From the NCBI GenBank assembly GCA_946415245.1, contig CAMKRS010000002.1, positions 124,001 through 188,000 on the forward strand: a DNA stretch of 64,000 bases. The letters are read 5' to 3'. Made by a program: the position numbers and the translations under genes. The DNA comes from an uncultured Prevotella sp. (lineage in GTDB: Bacteria > Bacteroidota > Bacteroidia > Bacteroidales > Bacteroidaceae). Positions within the stretch are counted from its first letter, which is position 1. Each line of letters begins with the position of its first letter. Positions 1 to 9,726 of the stretch are shown in pieces. The notes below the pieces were generated by a model. It ran no database searches, was not told the DNA's origin, and saw only the letters and a list, made by a program, of their open reading frames with translations.

Positions 1-1
1 C

Positions 2-1510
2 ATGCGGGAAGAGTTTGATGATAAGAAATGGAACGATATTGAAAAAATCATCCGCAATCATGCACAAAATGTAACGAACACTAATATCTGTAGTGCATGG
101 GAAAAGGGACTTCAGTTTATTGACACGGGCAAATATAATTATCTCTACCTCATGACCGATGGTGAAGATACCGCTCATGGGAAAAACGGTACTGCAATGG
201 TTTGTAAGCTTATACGAGAGTGGTGCGGGAAGTATCGTGATTCCAGAGCCTATTTCGTTGAGCTCTATAAAGGCGCAATGAACAAAGAAATATTGGATGC
301 CATCAAAAATAGTTGCGGAATTATCCCTATTCATAGTGGAGACCATGACCATTTTATGGCTTTTGACAAACAGTCAATCACATTCAATACACGTGAATTG
401 GAGAAGTCTGCAAGGTTACATAGTGATTGGTCACGCGAATCCCCACTCGAAATATCTTGCAATGATCCATATTTCTCTATGGCCATAGACGGAAACATAT
501 TAAAAGAAGGGGGTATAGCAGACTTTAAACTTGTATTAAAGACTGATCTTCAATCTTTTAATCAGGCTGTGAATCATTGTCCGGAATATAGATTTACAGT
601 CAAATTACAGACTTCAAGAAAAGACCTCAAAATTCATAATCCAAATATTGAAGTTGTGGTTATCAATAAACCAGAACGAGTCATAAATACAGAGATCTCA
701 GAAGGTGCAGATATCGGCTGCGCCCACTATTATCCAGCATTCTTATTCTCAGGAGAAAGCGACCTCGACACTTTGTCAATTGATTTAAAGGCTCATTTTA
801 ACGAAGAAGCCAAACTGGTTGGTTCCAGCATGAAAATGCAAATAGTTTCCGACGTACAAGGTGATTTATATACCTTGCTCTATAATGGAGATGAGAAAGC
901 AGACAAGACGTTTACAATCTGTGAAGGTGATCAGCATAATCTACTCCAAATCATTTTTGACAGGAATGCATACGACGGTGACCGCAATTTCACTGTTAAG
1001 ACAATAAAAGCAAATGAGCTTGATCGTGTGAATCAAGAAGAGCCTTCTGATTATATCATAACACTGGAAGCAGAATACGACATTGACTGGAACCCCCTGA
1101 AAACCGCATTATTCTGGGCATGCATAATATTCTTGGCCTTACTCATTTTGTGGTTCTGTCTATTAAAACCTATTGCACGTCCAAATTTCAAAGGAATCAG
1201 ACGTATTTCACTGGAAGACAGAAATGATAGTAGCTATATTAAATCAATACAAGCAAAAGGATACCGCCAGATTGTATTCACCAACAAAAAGCAAGAACAG
1301 AATTCTTTCAGCAAACTGTTTGGAGGCAAGGTTAATTATGAAGTTAATGAACGATGGGAATATTCTATCATCATCACTCCATATAAGAGAGGTATTCATC
1401 TTCAGGTAGGAAACAAGTATTTGACAGACAAACGCAACTGTATGGTTGGTGAAGAACTAACTATCGAAGGCTTAGAGAGCAACCTGAAAGTTATTTTGAC
1501 AGTTAATTAA
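2..1510 (+). CDS. vWA-like membrane protein, 5' end outside the window
   Basis: At least 502 residues are visible. The reading frame is open to the window edge, so the ATG at position 2 is probably internal. Residues about 45-60 contain LMTDGEDT, which resembles the strand and metal-site loop of a von Willebrand factor A domain. A single hydrophobic segment at about residues 366-388 (FWACIIFLALLILWFCLL) is followed by a roughly 115-residue soluble tail. The gene is followed 25 bp later by a tubulin-like gene on the same strand, so it is probably co-transcribed. By inference it is a membrane-anchored adaptor of the system encoded downstream. The vWA call is moderate because the first half of the domain, with the DxSxS metal motif, lies outside the window. 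Confidence 0.6.
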   Translation: MREEFDDKKWNDIEKIIRNHAQNVTNTNICSAWEKGLQFIDTGKYNYLYLMTDGEDTAHGKNGTAMVCKLIREWCGKYRDSRAYFVELYKGAMNKEILDAIKNSCGIIPIHSGDHDHFMAFDKQSITFNTRELEKSARLHSDWSRESPLEISCNDPYFSMAIDGNILKEGGIADFKLVLKTDLQSFNQAVNHCPEYRFTVKLQTSRKDLKIHNPNIEVVVINKPERVINTEISEGADIGCAHYYPAFLFSGESDLDTLSIDLKAHFNEEAKLVGSSMKMQIVSDVQGDLYTLLYNGDEKADKTFTICEGDQHNLLQIIFDRNAYDGDRNFTVKTIKANELDRVNQEEPSDYIITLEAEYDIDWNPLKTALFWACIIFLALLILWFCLLKPIARPNFKGIRRISLEDRNDSSYIKSIQAKGYRQIVFTNKKQEQNSFSKLFGGKVNYEVNERWEYSIIITPYKRGIHLQVGNKYLTDKRNCMVGEELTIEGLESNLKVILTVN

Positions 1511-1535
1511 TTTAATCAGATAAAACTACAAATCT

Positions 1536-4301
1536 ATGGCAACAAACATTAGAAGGAGCCTATTTATCGGGCTTGGAGGCACAGGCATTAATGCTATCCT
1601 CAACACAAAAAAAATGTATCTGGATACATATGGAGAAATACCACAAATGGTAGGTTTCCTAGGAATTGATACAGATGGTGGAGAATTTGACAAGCAAATT
1701 GTTACTTTGCGAAATGGAAGTAAAGTGAAACTTGATCAAAATGAACAGATTAAAATCTCTGTACAAGACCCATTTCCATTGTATGCTGTCAATAAGCAAT
1801 ATCTTAACTGGTTCCCGCAGGAAAATGCTGGAGCGCTCATATCTATGACTACTGGTGCCGGACAAGTACGCAGTAATGGACGCTTTGCCGAATGGTCCAA
1901 TCATCTCAATTTAAGGATGGCCATCAATAATCAATTGAATGCTATCACCCAAATTCAGAATATCAACAACCCAAAATATGGAATACTGACCGGAAATCCT
2001 GTCATTAACATGGTGTTCTCAATTTGCGGCGGTACAGGCTGTGGCTCCTTCCTTAATATCGCTTACCTCATCCGCCAGCACTTCCCAGGCATTGAGATTA
2101 ATGGTTATGCGGTTATGCCTGGCGTGTTTGTGGCAATGAACGAGATGAGAACTATCAATGCGCGGTCGAATGCTTATGGCTCATTAGAAGATATCGACTG
2201 GCTTATGTCTCTTACGCCCGCAAGCGAATCTATCTCACTTGAGAATCTGAACGATAGGTTCTCCACTAATATTAATCCCTTTGACACACTGAAGTTAATT
2301 GATAATGAAAATGCAAATCGCGATTGTGTCAATCACGTCGATGACTTGTGCGCCATGCTCGGAATGTCATTAGCAACCTTAGCTGGTGATACATCAGCGG
2401 GAGTTGGCAGTCAACTCAACAATCTAAAGGTGAGGATGTACTCTAAGAACTATGATATTGCCAACAAGATTGCATGGGCATCTGGCATCGGTATGTGTGA
2501 AATTACTGTCAACAGTAACGAACTGAGCAGTTTGTATAGTCTGAAAGCAGCACAGTTTATTATTGACACTTTACTCTCGAGTACGGCAGATGCCACTACC
2601 CCAGCAACAGGATGGATAAATGATATGCAGATCCGAGAGAACAATGGTTACGATCAAGTGATAGATTATATGTTCCAAGGCAAACCAAAAGGCGAATTAC
2701 CCGAGATTACCAATTGTAGCAGTCCTGAAGGCGAGGTAAATTTCTGGTTGAATAGGGTTGCACGTGAAGCAGATGACGTAAAAGGCTATCCTCAGAAGGT
2801 TTTGGAATTGTCAAACCGTGTTGAAAGAGAACTCGACAGTTTTGTAGACAAACATCTTCAGGAAAATGGCGTAAAATTCACAGGAAACGTTCTTGATAGT
2901 ATCGTTGCCCAAATTGATGCATGCTATGAAGAGATGAGAAACGAACTCAAAAAATACAAGGAGGATGAAACGAAATACACAGGAGCATTGGATAGCGCCA
3001 AAGCTGTTTTAGCCAATTATGACCACTCTTGGTATAGTCTATCGCCCAACCGCACTGAAGAATACAAGAATGATGTAGCTTCTACAGCTTTTGCTTTGGC
3101 TACCAGTATCAGGGAAGCATACAGACGCGAGGCTGCCATCAACTTCTATAGTAAGTTAAAAGCCAAGCTGACTTCCATGAAGAAAATGGTTGAAGACATC
3201 AAGACCCGCCTTGAAGGTTTATGGCAAACATTCGAAAAGGATAAAGAAGATATCAGACGAAGTATAGAATCACAGAAGCCACTTTTCCAAATTGATCTTA
3301 CTGAACGTTATCTATCACAGGTGGTTGTCAATGACAACGGCATAACCAGTTACTTCTTAGGTGCCCATAATGTGATGGCCATGGCTACGATAGAGAAAAA
3401 AACGTTAGAAGACATCTTCTTGAATTACACATCGTCACTTGATGAAGCCCTGAGATGGAAGGCTATTAGCATAGACCAGGTATACTCTGATCTGTCAGAA
3501 CAAGAGAAAACCAGCATTTTGAAAGAAGCCGTGGAGAAGAGTTCGCCAATGTTGAGATACAATATTCAAAGCCAAGGTATTGTACCCCAAATGCCACCCG
3601 ATGACACTTTTGTGGTGGCTGTACGCGACCATAACCAGACGCCTATTTCTATTAAATCAATCACTCAATTCATTGAAGATCCGAATGCAAAACCTGAATT
3701 CTGCAGCACGGGATCGAAAGATTCTATTATTATCTTCAGAATGGTTGGCCCTCTGCCACCTTGCGTACTGAGAGACATGACCATTTATCAGGATGCTGCA
3801 AACAAATCTAATTGGAATGTACATTTTGATGCCGTTATACAAGCTCGCATGCAACGCCAAGGATGGAGCATTTTCCCCTCTCAGGCTTCTAGTGATGCCC
3901 TGGAGTTATGGGTAAAAGGCTTTATTTTCGATCTTATCCGCAATAAGGACGGTCACTATCAATATCAGGACTACAATGAGAAATCCAAGGCTCTTGAAGA
4001 CTATTGGGTTGACCTCGACAACCCCAAGAAAGGCGATCGCGCCACTGCTTTTGAATTATTCAAAATGCGATTGAACGATAAAGGTATGCATGACACTTTC
4101 GTTAATGAGTTAGAGAAACGTATAAGTAATATTGGCCAAGCCAAATATAATGATAAGATAGTCATCATTAAGGGCAAGGATTATTATTATGATAACGTAT
4201 CTCAAATTAACCTCAAGCGGGAAACATTAGATACCGTTGGTTATGATGCCATCAAGAGGCAAATAATTGATGAGATTGACTATGTAAATAAAGAGCTTTA
4301 A
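1536..4301 (+). CDS. Tubulin/FtsZ-like GTPase domain protein (Tubulin_2 type)
   Basis: 921 residues. The N-terminus (RRSLFIGLGGTGINAIL, residues 6-22) is the first glycine-rich nucleotide loop of the tubulin/FtsZ fold. SICGGTGCGSF at residues 162-172 matches the tubulin signature GGGTGSG, with Cys at the first and sixth positions of that motif. Residues about 400-600 are charged and helical (coiled-coil-like), and the last 300 residues are unrecognised. It is far longer than cell-division FtsZ (about 400 residues) and shares only the nucleotide-binding signature, so it is not the division protein. By family knowledge such proteins bind GTP and may polymerise. Its place between a vWA-like membrane protein and a membrane protease suggests they act together; that is inference. 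Confidence 0.75.
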   Translation: MATNIRRSLFIGLGGTGINAILNTKKMYLDTYGEIPQMVGFLGIDTDGGEFDKQIVTLRNGSKVKLDQNEQIKISVQDPFPLYAVNKQYLNWFPQENAGALISMTTGAGQVRSNGRFAEWSNHLNLRMAINNQLNAITQIQNINNPKYGILTGNPVINMVFSICGGTGCGSFLNIAYLIRQHFPGIEINGYAVMPGVFVAMNEMRTINARSNAYGSLEDIDWLMSLTPASESISLENLNDRFSTNINPFDTLKLIDNENANRDCVNHVDDLCAMLGMSLATLAGDTSAGVGSQLNNLKVRMYSKNYDIANKIAWASGIGMCEITVNSNELSSLYSLKAAQFIIDTLLSSTADATTPATGWINDMQIRENNGYDQVIDYMFQGKPKGELPEITNCSSPEGEVNFWLNRVAREADDVKGYPQKVLELSNRVERELDSFVDKHLQENGVKFTGNVLDSIVAQIDACYEEMRNELKKYKEDETKYTGALDSAKAVLANYDHSWYSLSPNRTEEYKNDVASTAFALATSIREAYRREAAINFYSKLKAKLTSMKKMVEDIKTRLEGLWQTFEKDKEDIRRSIESQKPLFQIDLTERYLSQVVVNDNGITSYFLGAHNVMAMATIEKKTLEDIFLNYTSSLDEALRWKAISIDQVYSDLSEQEKTSILKEAVEKSSPMLRYNIQSQGIVPQMPPDDTFVVAVRDHNQTPISIKSITQFIEDPNAKPEFCSTGSKDSIIIFRMVGPLPPCVLRDMTIYQDAANKSNWNVHFDAVIQARMQRQGWSIFPSQASSDALELWVKGFIFDLIRNKDGHYQYQDYNEKSKALEDYWVDLDNPKKGDRATAFELFKMRLNDKGMHDTFVNELEKRISNIGQAKYNDKIVIIKGKDYYYDNVSQINLKRETLDTVGYDAIKRQIIDEIDYVNKEL

Positions 4302-4320
4302 CAACTGAATAGCAGCAATC

Positions 4321-7300
4321 ATGAGATATAGCACTTATCTATTTATCGGCGAAGAATTACAAGAGTGTGCCACGCTCGTCACTCAGAACATCTTAAAGAA
4401 TGATAACGACACGTTGCGCCAACACTTTAATGCCTTACAATGGTGTGCTACACCAGAAGGTATCGTAATTAACGAGTTGGTCCACCTGCCTGTGGATGAT
4501 AAAATGTTTTATCCCGATGAAAGCTATCTATATCAAGTTGGTACCATTCTCAGGACTATGTTTGTCTATCAGAACCAGGAAAGGCAAATTGGAGTTTTTT
4601 TTGAAGACTGGTTCCAGACACATATGCCTGAGAGTGGTAAACTACTACTTACTATTGTTGTACGAGCATCTGATTCGAACTCCTTAGTATATGCAAAGCG
4701 AATCATAAACATACTTGATCAAACACGTTTCAGCTATGATGTCGATATGATATTCCTTGCTCCAGATCTCTATCCGATTCTCGTGCGAGATGAAGAGCAA
4801 AGCAAGCAATTGAAGGAGACTATTCATAACGAAAACCAAGTGGCTCAGAATGAGATGACCACATGGACAGAATTTCGGAATGAGAAACACTGCCTTGGAC
4901 AAATCGCATTCTTGCAAAACCGAAGAAAAAGTGGTGGATCTTTCAATTTCGATCTCCTTACATTATCGCGTATCATCAGCGAATACACCCAAAACTGCAT
5001 AGAAAACTACCACGATGTCTTTAAATCAGAGACGCTTGTTCAGGTACGTAAAGAGAAGAAATTAACGGCTTTAGGATTGTCATGCCTAGATTTTGACCGT
5101 TATTACTTCCTCAACTACCTACTTCATCAAGCTTATCTGCACATAATGAGGCGAGAAGGTGTTAAACAGGTTATCGCAGACGTAAACAAAGTATCAAGTC
5201 TAGCCACAAATACTTTACAGGCTCGTACGAAAGTCATGACCTCTTTCTACGACAAATATATCCAGTCAGAGATTGACAAAGGGAATAGCGGTGACACCAT
5301 TGTAAACAACGGCATCTTACCCCAGATGAATGAGTTTATGAGTGAATTGGAGAAGGCCATCACTGAACATATTAACGACGAGGACCTTACCCTTCCCGAG
5401 AAATCAGCATTGATGGCTCAGATTCTGCTCAAAGATGAGGAAATGCTTTCTGGCTATCTTTTCAATAAAAACCAGCCTGCATTTTTAGATTTATTCCGCG
5501 AACCTGTCAACTTCTTCCTCGATCGCTATAATGCCAGTCTCGAATTTGAAAAAGATGAGGAAGGTCACATCATTAAAGACGAAGAAACAGGCATTCCTGT
5601 TATTAAGGACCCAATTCTCAATGAACCTCAGAACAACAACGGTTATATTGAAGCTCCTTTTGACCAGCTAAAGAAACTTAGAATGAGCATCCAGCAATGT
5701 TCAGAATTTATCCGTCAAAGAACAGAGGAACTTCAAGAATTGGAGAAAAGCCGTGAGGCCATTGGAAAAATCAACAATGTGGTTGTGGATGATGAGGAAT
5801 ACTTTAAACGATTTAAACTTATTGGAGATGACATTAAGGAAGATCCGCTGAAAGAAGACTATGAGCCAAAGCCTACAACGGAAACGAATATAGATTTATC
5901 ACATGATTTTACACCGATTAAAAGCCAAGGGCAATTAGGAGCATGCGCAACTTTTGCCGTTACTTCAGTTTATGAATACATCCTGAAGAAGAATGACCGT
6001 TCAGACCACGATCTTAGCGAACGTTTTCTCTATTACAATGCTCGTGAAAAAGACGGCAGACTTGATGAGGAGGGTGTTCCTATTAGCACAGCTATCAGAA
6101 GTATTGGCGAAAAAGGCATCTGCACTGAAGAGAAATGGCCCTATTCATTTGATGAATATAATATAAAACCATCGGAAGAAGCCTATCAAGATGCAGAAAG
6201 CCGACTCATCAAGAAAGCGCTCAATCTAAAATTGAGCGATGATATGGACAAAAACCGTGACACACTTCGTTCTGCTATTGCAGAGGGTTATCCTATTGTG
6301 TTTTCACTAAACTTATTTGAGGCTTTTGACCACATCGGCAGTGATGGTATGGTTCCTGTGCCATCTCCCGGAGACCCCATTCTCCAAAGAAATGTCACAG
6401 ATGACAACAATTCATCGCGACATGCTATGGTGGCTTGTGGTTACGATGACAAGAATCAGGTATTCCTAGTCCGCAACTCCTGGGGAGAACACTTTGGAAA
6501 GCAGGGATACTGTTTCATACCTTATGCATACATCTGTAACCATGAATATCTTAATTGTGCTTACATCATCACTGAGGTTACAGACACTAGCATTAAGGTA
6601 CGCGGAGTAAAAGGAAAGCACAAAGTGGTTCTTGACATGAACGATATTGGCGTCAAGATTGCACTTACTAAAAATGCCATCGCTTCAAAAAAGCAGGAGC
6701 AACAAAAATTGGTTGAAGATTACAATTTGCTATACAACCAATTTATAAGGCTCATTGAGAATCTGCGGAATCCTTCCATTCGCGAAGAAATCATCGAACA
6801 AACTCAAAGTCACTACCATAACCAATCTGCATCTTTAGGTAAGAATCGTCGCCTTCTGGATCAAGAAAAGATTACGCAGCTAGATCTGCATGACAAAGAA
6901 ACGGTTTTAAGGAAAGTTATTGGATGGAGCATATGGGCATTGATTTTAGCTATCCTAGGAGGTATCACCTATTATTATGGATATATTGAATATCTTACCA
7001 TATCACTAAGCACGGTACTTGCAATTGGGGGTTTAGCGCTTATCAGGTATTCTATCTATCGTAATAATAGCCGAAAGACATTGGAGTCTGATCTTGACAG
7101 GGTGATTGCAGCCAATCACAAGGAGTTGAGTCAAGTAGAAACCATGTCAAAAGAGCTGGACCACCGCCAACATGTCGCAGGCATGTTGCTTGACAATCTT
7201 GTTGTTTTAGACAATAATCTCCAATCATTACATAATTCATTATACAATTATTTAAAGAATCTCACTGTTTGGTTTGACGAAGAGAATGAGAAAAAACAAC

Positions 7301-7845
7301 AAATGACACCAGATGAGAAACCGCCGTTTATTTCTTTGATGGACAATGACGTACTCGATAGTTTCTTTGAGAAGAATAAAGATGAACTCACTGAAAACAT
7401 ACGTTTATATAAAATCTGGAATGGAAACTATGTCATTGATGAACTTGAAATACTTCTTTTCAAAAATAAATTAAAGCAACATATAAAGGAAGAACTGTCC
7501 AAAATATTAGAAGGATTCAAGACATATCATTACATATCAGGCGCAATACAGTATCCGTTCTTAACAGACCATCAGAAGAAAGACTTACGTCCTTCTCTTA
7601 TCAACAAGATGGATGATTATTCCAAGATTTTCCTTCAACTAGTTAATATTACAGAGCCCGCCACGCATTTCATCTACGTGAACCACGATAAATCCTTAAC
7701 AAGAGAATGGCGAGACCTCTGTTCCACTCATATTGAAGGAGGACAACCTATATGTGAATACATATCCTCTCCTTATAAAGTTTTGGAACTTCAATTAGAA
7801 TTCATAACTCTCAACAACATCATTATTTTATCAAAACAAGAATAA
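4321..7845 (+). CDS. Large membrane protein with embedded papain-like (C1A) cysteine protease
   Basis: 1174 residues. Residues 1-480 are unrecognised. Residues about 520-745 form a papain-family domain: the oxyanion Gln and nucleophile in KSQGQLGAC (Cys542), the catalytic His in SRHAMVACGYDD (His701) and Asn in RNSWGEHFG (Asn719). All catalytic positions are present, so the protease should be active. Two adjacent hydrophobic helices follow at about residues 870-912, flanked on both sides by charged coiled-coil-like stretches, and then a C-terminal domain of about 200 residues. No signal peptide is visible at the N-terminus. The gene lies 19 bp after the tubulin-like gene and 4 bp before a lipoprotein gene, so it belongs to the same operon. 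Substrate and topology are unknown. Confidence 0.8.
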   Translation: MRYSTYLFIGEELQECATLVTQNILKNDNDTLRQHFNALQWCATPEGIVINELVHLPVDDKMFYPDESYLYQVGTILRTMFVYQNQERQIGVFFEDWFQTHMPESGKLLLTIVVRASDSNSLVYAKRIINILDQTRFSYDVDMIFLAPDLYPILVRDEEQSKQLKETIHNENQVAQNEMTTWTEFRNEKHCLGQIAFLQNRRKSGGSFNFDLLTLSRIISEYTQNCIENYHDVFKSETLVQVRKEKKLTALGLSCLDFDRYYFLNYLLHQAYLHIMRREGVKQVIADVNKVSSLATNTLQARTKVMTSFYDKYIQSEIDKGNSGDTIVNNGILPQMNEFMSELEKAITEHINDEDLTLPEKSALMAQILLKDEEMLSGYLFNKNQPAFLDLFREPVNFFLDRYNASLEFEKDEEGHIIKDEETGIPVIKDPILNEPQNNNGYIEAPFDQLKKLRMSIQQCSEFIRQRTEELQELEKSREAIGKINNVVVDDEEYFKRFKLIGDDIKEDPLKEDYEPKPTTETNIDLSHDFTPIKSQGQLGACATFAVTSVYEYILKKNDRSDHDLSERFLYYNAREKDGRLDEEGVPISTAIRSIGEKGICTEEKWPYSFDEYNIKPSEEAYQDAESRLIKKALNLKLSDDMDKNRDTLRSAIAEGYPIVFSLNLFEAFDHIGSDGMVPVPSPGDPILQRNVTDDNNSSRHAMVACGYDDKNQVFLVRNSWGEHFGKQGYCFIPYAYICNHEYLNCAYIITEVTDTSIKVRGVKGKHKVVLDMNDIGVKIALTKNAIASKKQEQQKLVEDYNLLYNQFIRLIENLRNPSIREEIIEQTQSHYHNQSASLGKNRRLLDQEKITQLDLHDKETVLRKVIGWSIWALILAILGGITYYYGYIEYLTISLSTVLAIGGLALIRYSIYRNNSRKTLESDLDRVIAANHKELSQVETMSKELDHRQHVAGMLLDNLVVLDNNLQSLHNSLYNYLKNLTVWFDEENEKKQQMTPDEKPPFISLMDNDVLDSFFEKNKDELTENIRLYKIWNGNYVIDELEILLFKNKLKQHIKEELSKILEGFKTYHYISGAIQYPFLTDHQKKDLRPSLINKMDDYSKIFLQLVNITEPATHFIYVNHDKSLTREWRDLCSTHIEGGQPICEYISSPYKVLELQLEFITLNNIIILSKQE

Positions 7846-7849
7846 AAAA

Positions 7850-8269
7850 ATGAAAAAAACTCAACTCTTATTATCCCTAGCAATTGCATGTGTATTAGTG
7901 CTCACTTCATGCGACAAGAAACAAAATGCTATAGACAATCTTAGCAACTTTGTGGAAAAGGTAGAAAAGAATGCTCCTAATTACACAGATAAAGATTGGA
8001 CAAATGTTAACAACGAGTATGATGAGTTAATCACCGAGATTGACAAATACGAATACTCCAGTGATGAAGCAAAACTTATTGCTGAATTAAAAGGTAAATA
8101 TATTGGTATCAAAGCCAAGGATAATGTGAATGATTTTATTGAAGGGGTAGACAAAGCCGTCAATGAGGTCAAAAGCACCATCAAAGGTATTAAAGACGGT
8201 ATCTTAGGTAATGAAATGCAACCGCTTGGAAGTGAAGCGGACAGCAGCAACGTGAGTAATAATCCATAA
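7850..8269 (+). CDS. Small lipoprotein of the tubulin-like operon
   Basis: 139 residues. The N-terminus (MKKTQLLLSLAIACVLVLTSC) is a lipoprotein signal with lipobox LTSC, so the mature protein starts at Cys21 and is lipid-anchored. The remainder is charged, helical and without a family I recognise. It starts 4 bp after the stop of the protease-domain protein, so the two are almost certainly translated from one message. It could be the envelope partner of the membrane protein encoded upstream. It is the last gene of the operon; the next genes run on the opposite strand. Confidence 0.7.
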   Translation: MKKTQLLLSLAIACVLVLTSCDKKQNAIDNLSNFVEKVEKNAPNYTDKDWTNVNNEYDELITEIDKYEYSSDEAKLIAELKGKYIGIKAKDNVNDFIEGVDKAVNEVKSTIKGIKDGILGNEMQPLGSEADSSNVSNNP

Positions 8270-8278
8270 TAGTTCGGA

Positions 8279-8332
8279 GATGGAGCATTGTGGCTTTATT
8301 TCAGCTTTATAAGCTCGTCATAATGCTCCATC
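8279..8332. other. Inverted repeat at convergent gene ends
   Basis: Eleven-base arms (GATGGAGCATT at 8279-8289 and AATGCTCCATC at 8322-8332) are separated by 32 bases that contain a smaller AGCTTTATAAGCT dyad. It lies where the lipoprotein operon and the patatin gene converge, and the right arm is inside the 3' end of the patatin gene. It may act as a two-way stop signal, but no long T tract follows on either side. Confidence 0.3.
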
Positions 8333-9198
8333 GCTGCTTTATAGCCACTATCTATCATCTGCGAAAGGCGTTGATGTTCATAGTCTTTGATGCTGAAACC
8401 TTGCAGATTGGGGTGGATATAGATATCCGCATCATCGATGTTCTTAAGTCGACGGGGAATATCAGGACGAGTATTGAACCACTTGGTAAGCAATCCTAAT
8501 GTTGGAATACCAAGGTCGAAATCATTGTCACCTTGTTGTAAATCAATGGCAATGACAATATCAACCTTTCCACTGTCCCTAGCAACATTAACAGGCAAGT
8601 TATTGACAATACCACCATCGGCCAATGCCATACCATCCATGTTGATTGGAGCATTACCCGGAACAGGGAAAGCCATGGAGATACGAACGGCTTCGGCTAC
8701 GACACCCTCGGACAAATCAACTTCTCTGAATTCATTATGACTCACATCTGTCGTAACACAGACAAAAGGCGTTTGGATGTGACGGAAGAGATGTGCACCC
8801 TTTTCTGAAAGGACCTTATCCATCTGTTCCCTGAAATAGGGACCGCTGACGAAACCTAATAACGACCGTTCGTCACTCAGATGAAACATCTTTTCCTTAC
8901 AGTAGAGCCACATCCATTCTTCATACAAAAGCATTTCTTCAATTTCTTCAGCTGTATATCCTGCTGCGTAAAGGGCACCAATGACTGCTCCCATGCTAGT
9001 GCCTACCACAAAATCGGCTTTTACACCCACTTCCTCTAATGCTTTCAAGACGCCAACCTCGGCGGCTCCTTTAGCTCCGCCACCTCCAAAAACAATTCCG
9101 ATTCTCGGTGGTTTCACTGATGGTGAAGATGCAGGTTTACATCCTATGATGGTAAAAAACAAACAAAAGAAGAAAAACAAAACGTGACTACTTTTCAT
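8296..9198 (-). CDS. Patatin-like phospholipase lipoprotein (RssA-type)
   Basis: 300 residues from the ATG at 9198; a longer frame opens at 9240, but only the internal start puts a signal peptide at the N-terminus (MKSSHVLFFFFCLFFTIIGC, lipidated Cys20). The patatin fold is shown by the oxyanion loop GGGGAKGAAEVGVLKALEE, the nucleophile elbow GTSMG (Ser68) and the catalytic Asp in ALADGGIVNNLP (Asp194). All parts of the Ser-Asp dyad are present, so an active lipid acyl hydrolase in the envelope is expected. The start overlaps the stop of the upstream lipoprotein gene by 11 bp, which argues for translational coupling. The substrate is not evident. Confidence 0.85.
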   Translation of the reverse strand: MKSSHVLFFFFCLFFTIIGCKPASSPSVKPPRIGIVFGGGGAKGAAEVGVLKALEEVGVKADFVVGTSMGAVIGALYAAGYTAEEIEEMLLYEEWMWLYCKEKMFHLSDERSLLGFVSGPYFREQMDKVLSEKGAHLFRHIQTPFVCVTTDVSHNEFREVDLSEGVVAEAVRISMAFPVPGNAPINMDGMALADGGIVNNLPVNVARDSGKVDIVIAIDLQQGDNDFDLGIPTLGLLTKWFNTRPDIPRRLKNIDDADIYIHPNLQGFSIKDYEHQRLSQMIDSGYKAAMEHYDELIKLK

Positions 9199-9661
9199 AA
9201 TGAATCGTCTTGGTTCGTGATTCCGTATAGGACTTACCACTAATTAACTTCTTACTCTCTTTTTCGAACGTTATAATATAGTCATGAGAGTTTTTCTTCG
9301 ACTCATAGACATTCGCTTCAAAATGATAACCTCTGCGTAAACGACCTGCACGACCTTTAAAGTCATGTTTCCCATAAACCATGACCTCATTCTCTCCAGA
9401 GGGGCGAACACTATCTACAATCAAAGAGCCTTGCACATATTTTCTTGTACCCCAAAAGTCATGATACAGATCATTATAGTAATTCTGACAGAACTGCTCT
9501 AACAGCCCTGCATAGAACTCCTTGGATTTTAAACTATCGGAATCATCAGAAAAGCCCAATGCCACCCCACCAATATTTTCGCATGACACTAATACCGTCA
9601 AAAGAAACGAGTATAAAAAAGCTCGAGAAATCTGCTTCAGTCTACCTTCAACCTGTTTCAT
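9188..9661 (-). CDS. Hypothetical lipoprotein upstream of patatin
   Basis: 157 residues. The N-terminal KQISRAFLYSFLLTVLVSC is a lipoprotein signal (lipobox LVSC, Cys27). The mature part contains alternating strands and charged residues and resembles no family I recognise. The gene overlaps the patatin-like gene by 11 bp and shares its promoter, so the two products may work at the same membrane. Confidence 0.65.
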   Translation of the reverse strand: MKQVEGRLKQISRAFLYSFLLTVLVSCENIGGVALGFSDDSDSLKSKEFYAGLLEQFCQNYYNDLYHDFWGTRKYVQGSLIVDSVRPSGENEVMVYGKHDFKGRAGRLRRGYHFEANVYESKKNSHDYIITFEKESKKLISGKSYTESRTKTIHYEK

Positions 9662-9687
9662 CTCCTTTTCTTAATCGATTACGTGTG

Positions 9688-9719
9688 CAAAAATAGTATT
9701 TTTTCCTCAAAAAAGCAAA
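9688..9719 (-). promoter_or_regulatory. Bacteroidota-type promoter for the lipoprotein-patatin pair
   Basis: On the minus strand, TATTTTTG (9688-9695) fits the -7 box TAnnTTTG, and TTTG at 9716-9719 fits the -33 box with a 20-bp spacer. The expected start of transcription is about 20 bp upstream of the ATG at 9661. Confidence 0.55.
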
Positions 9720-9726
9720 TCTTCTG

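Noticed and set aside
1536..4301. The tubulin-like gene as ftsZ
   Set aside because: The protein is more than twice the length of FtsZ and matches only the nucleotide-binding loops; no ftsA, ftsQ or mur genes are near.
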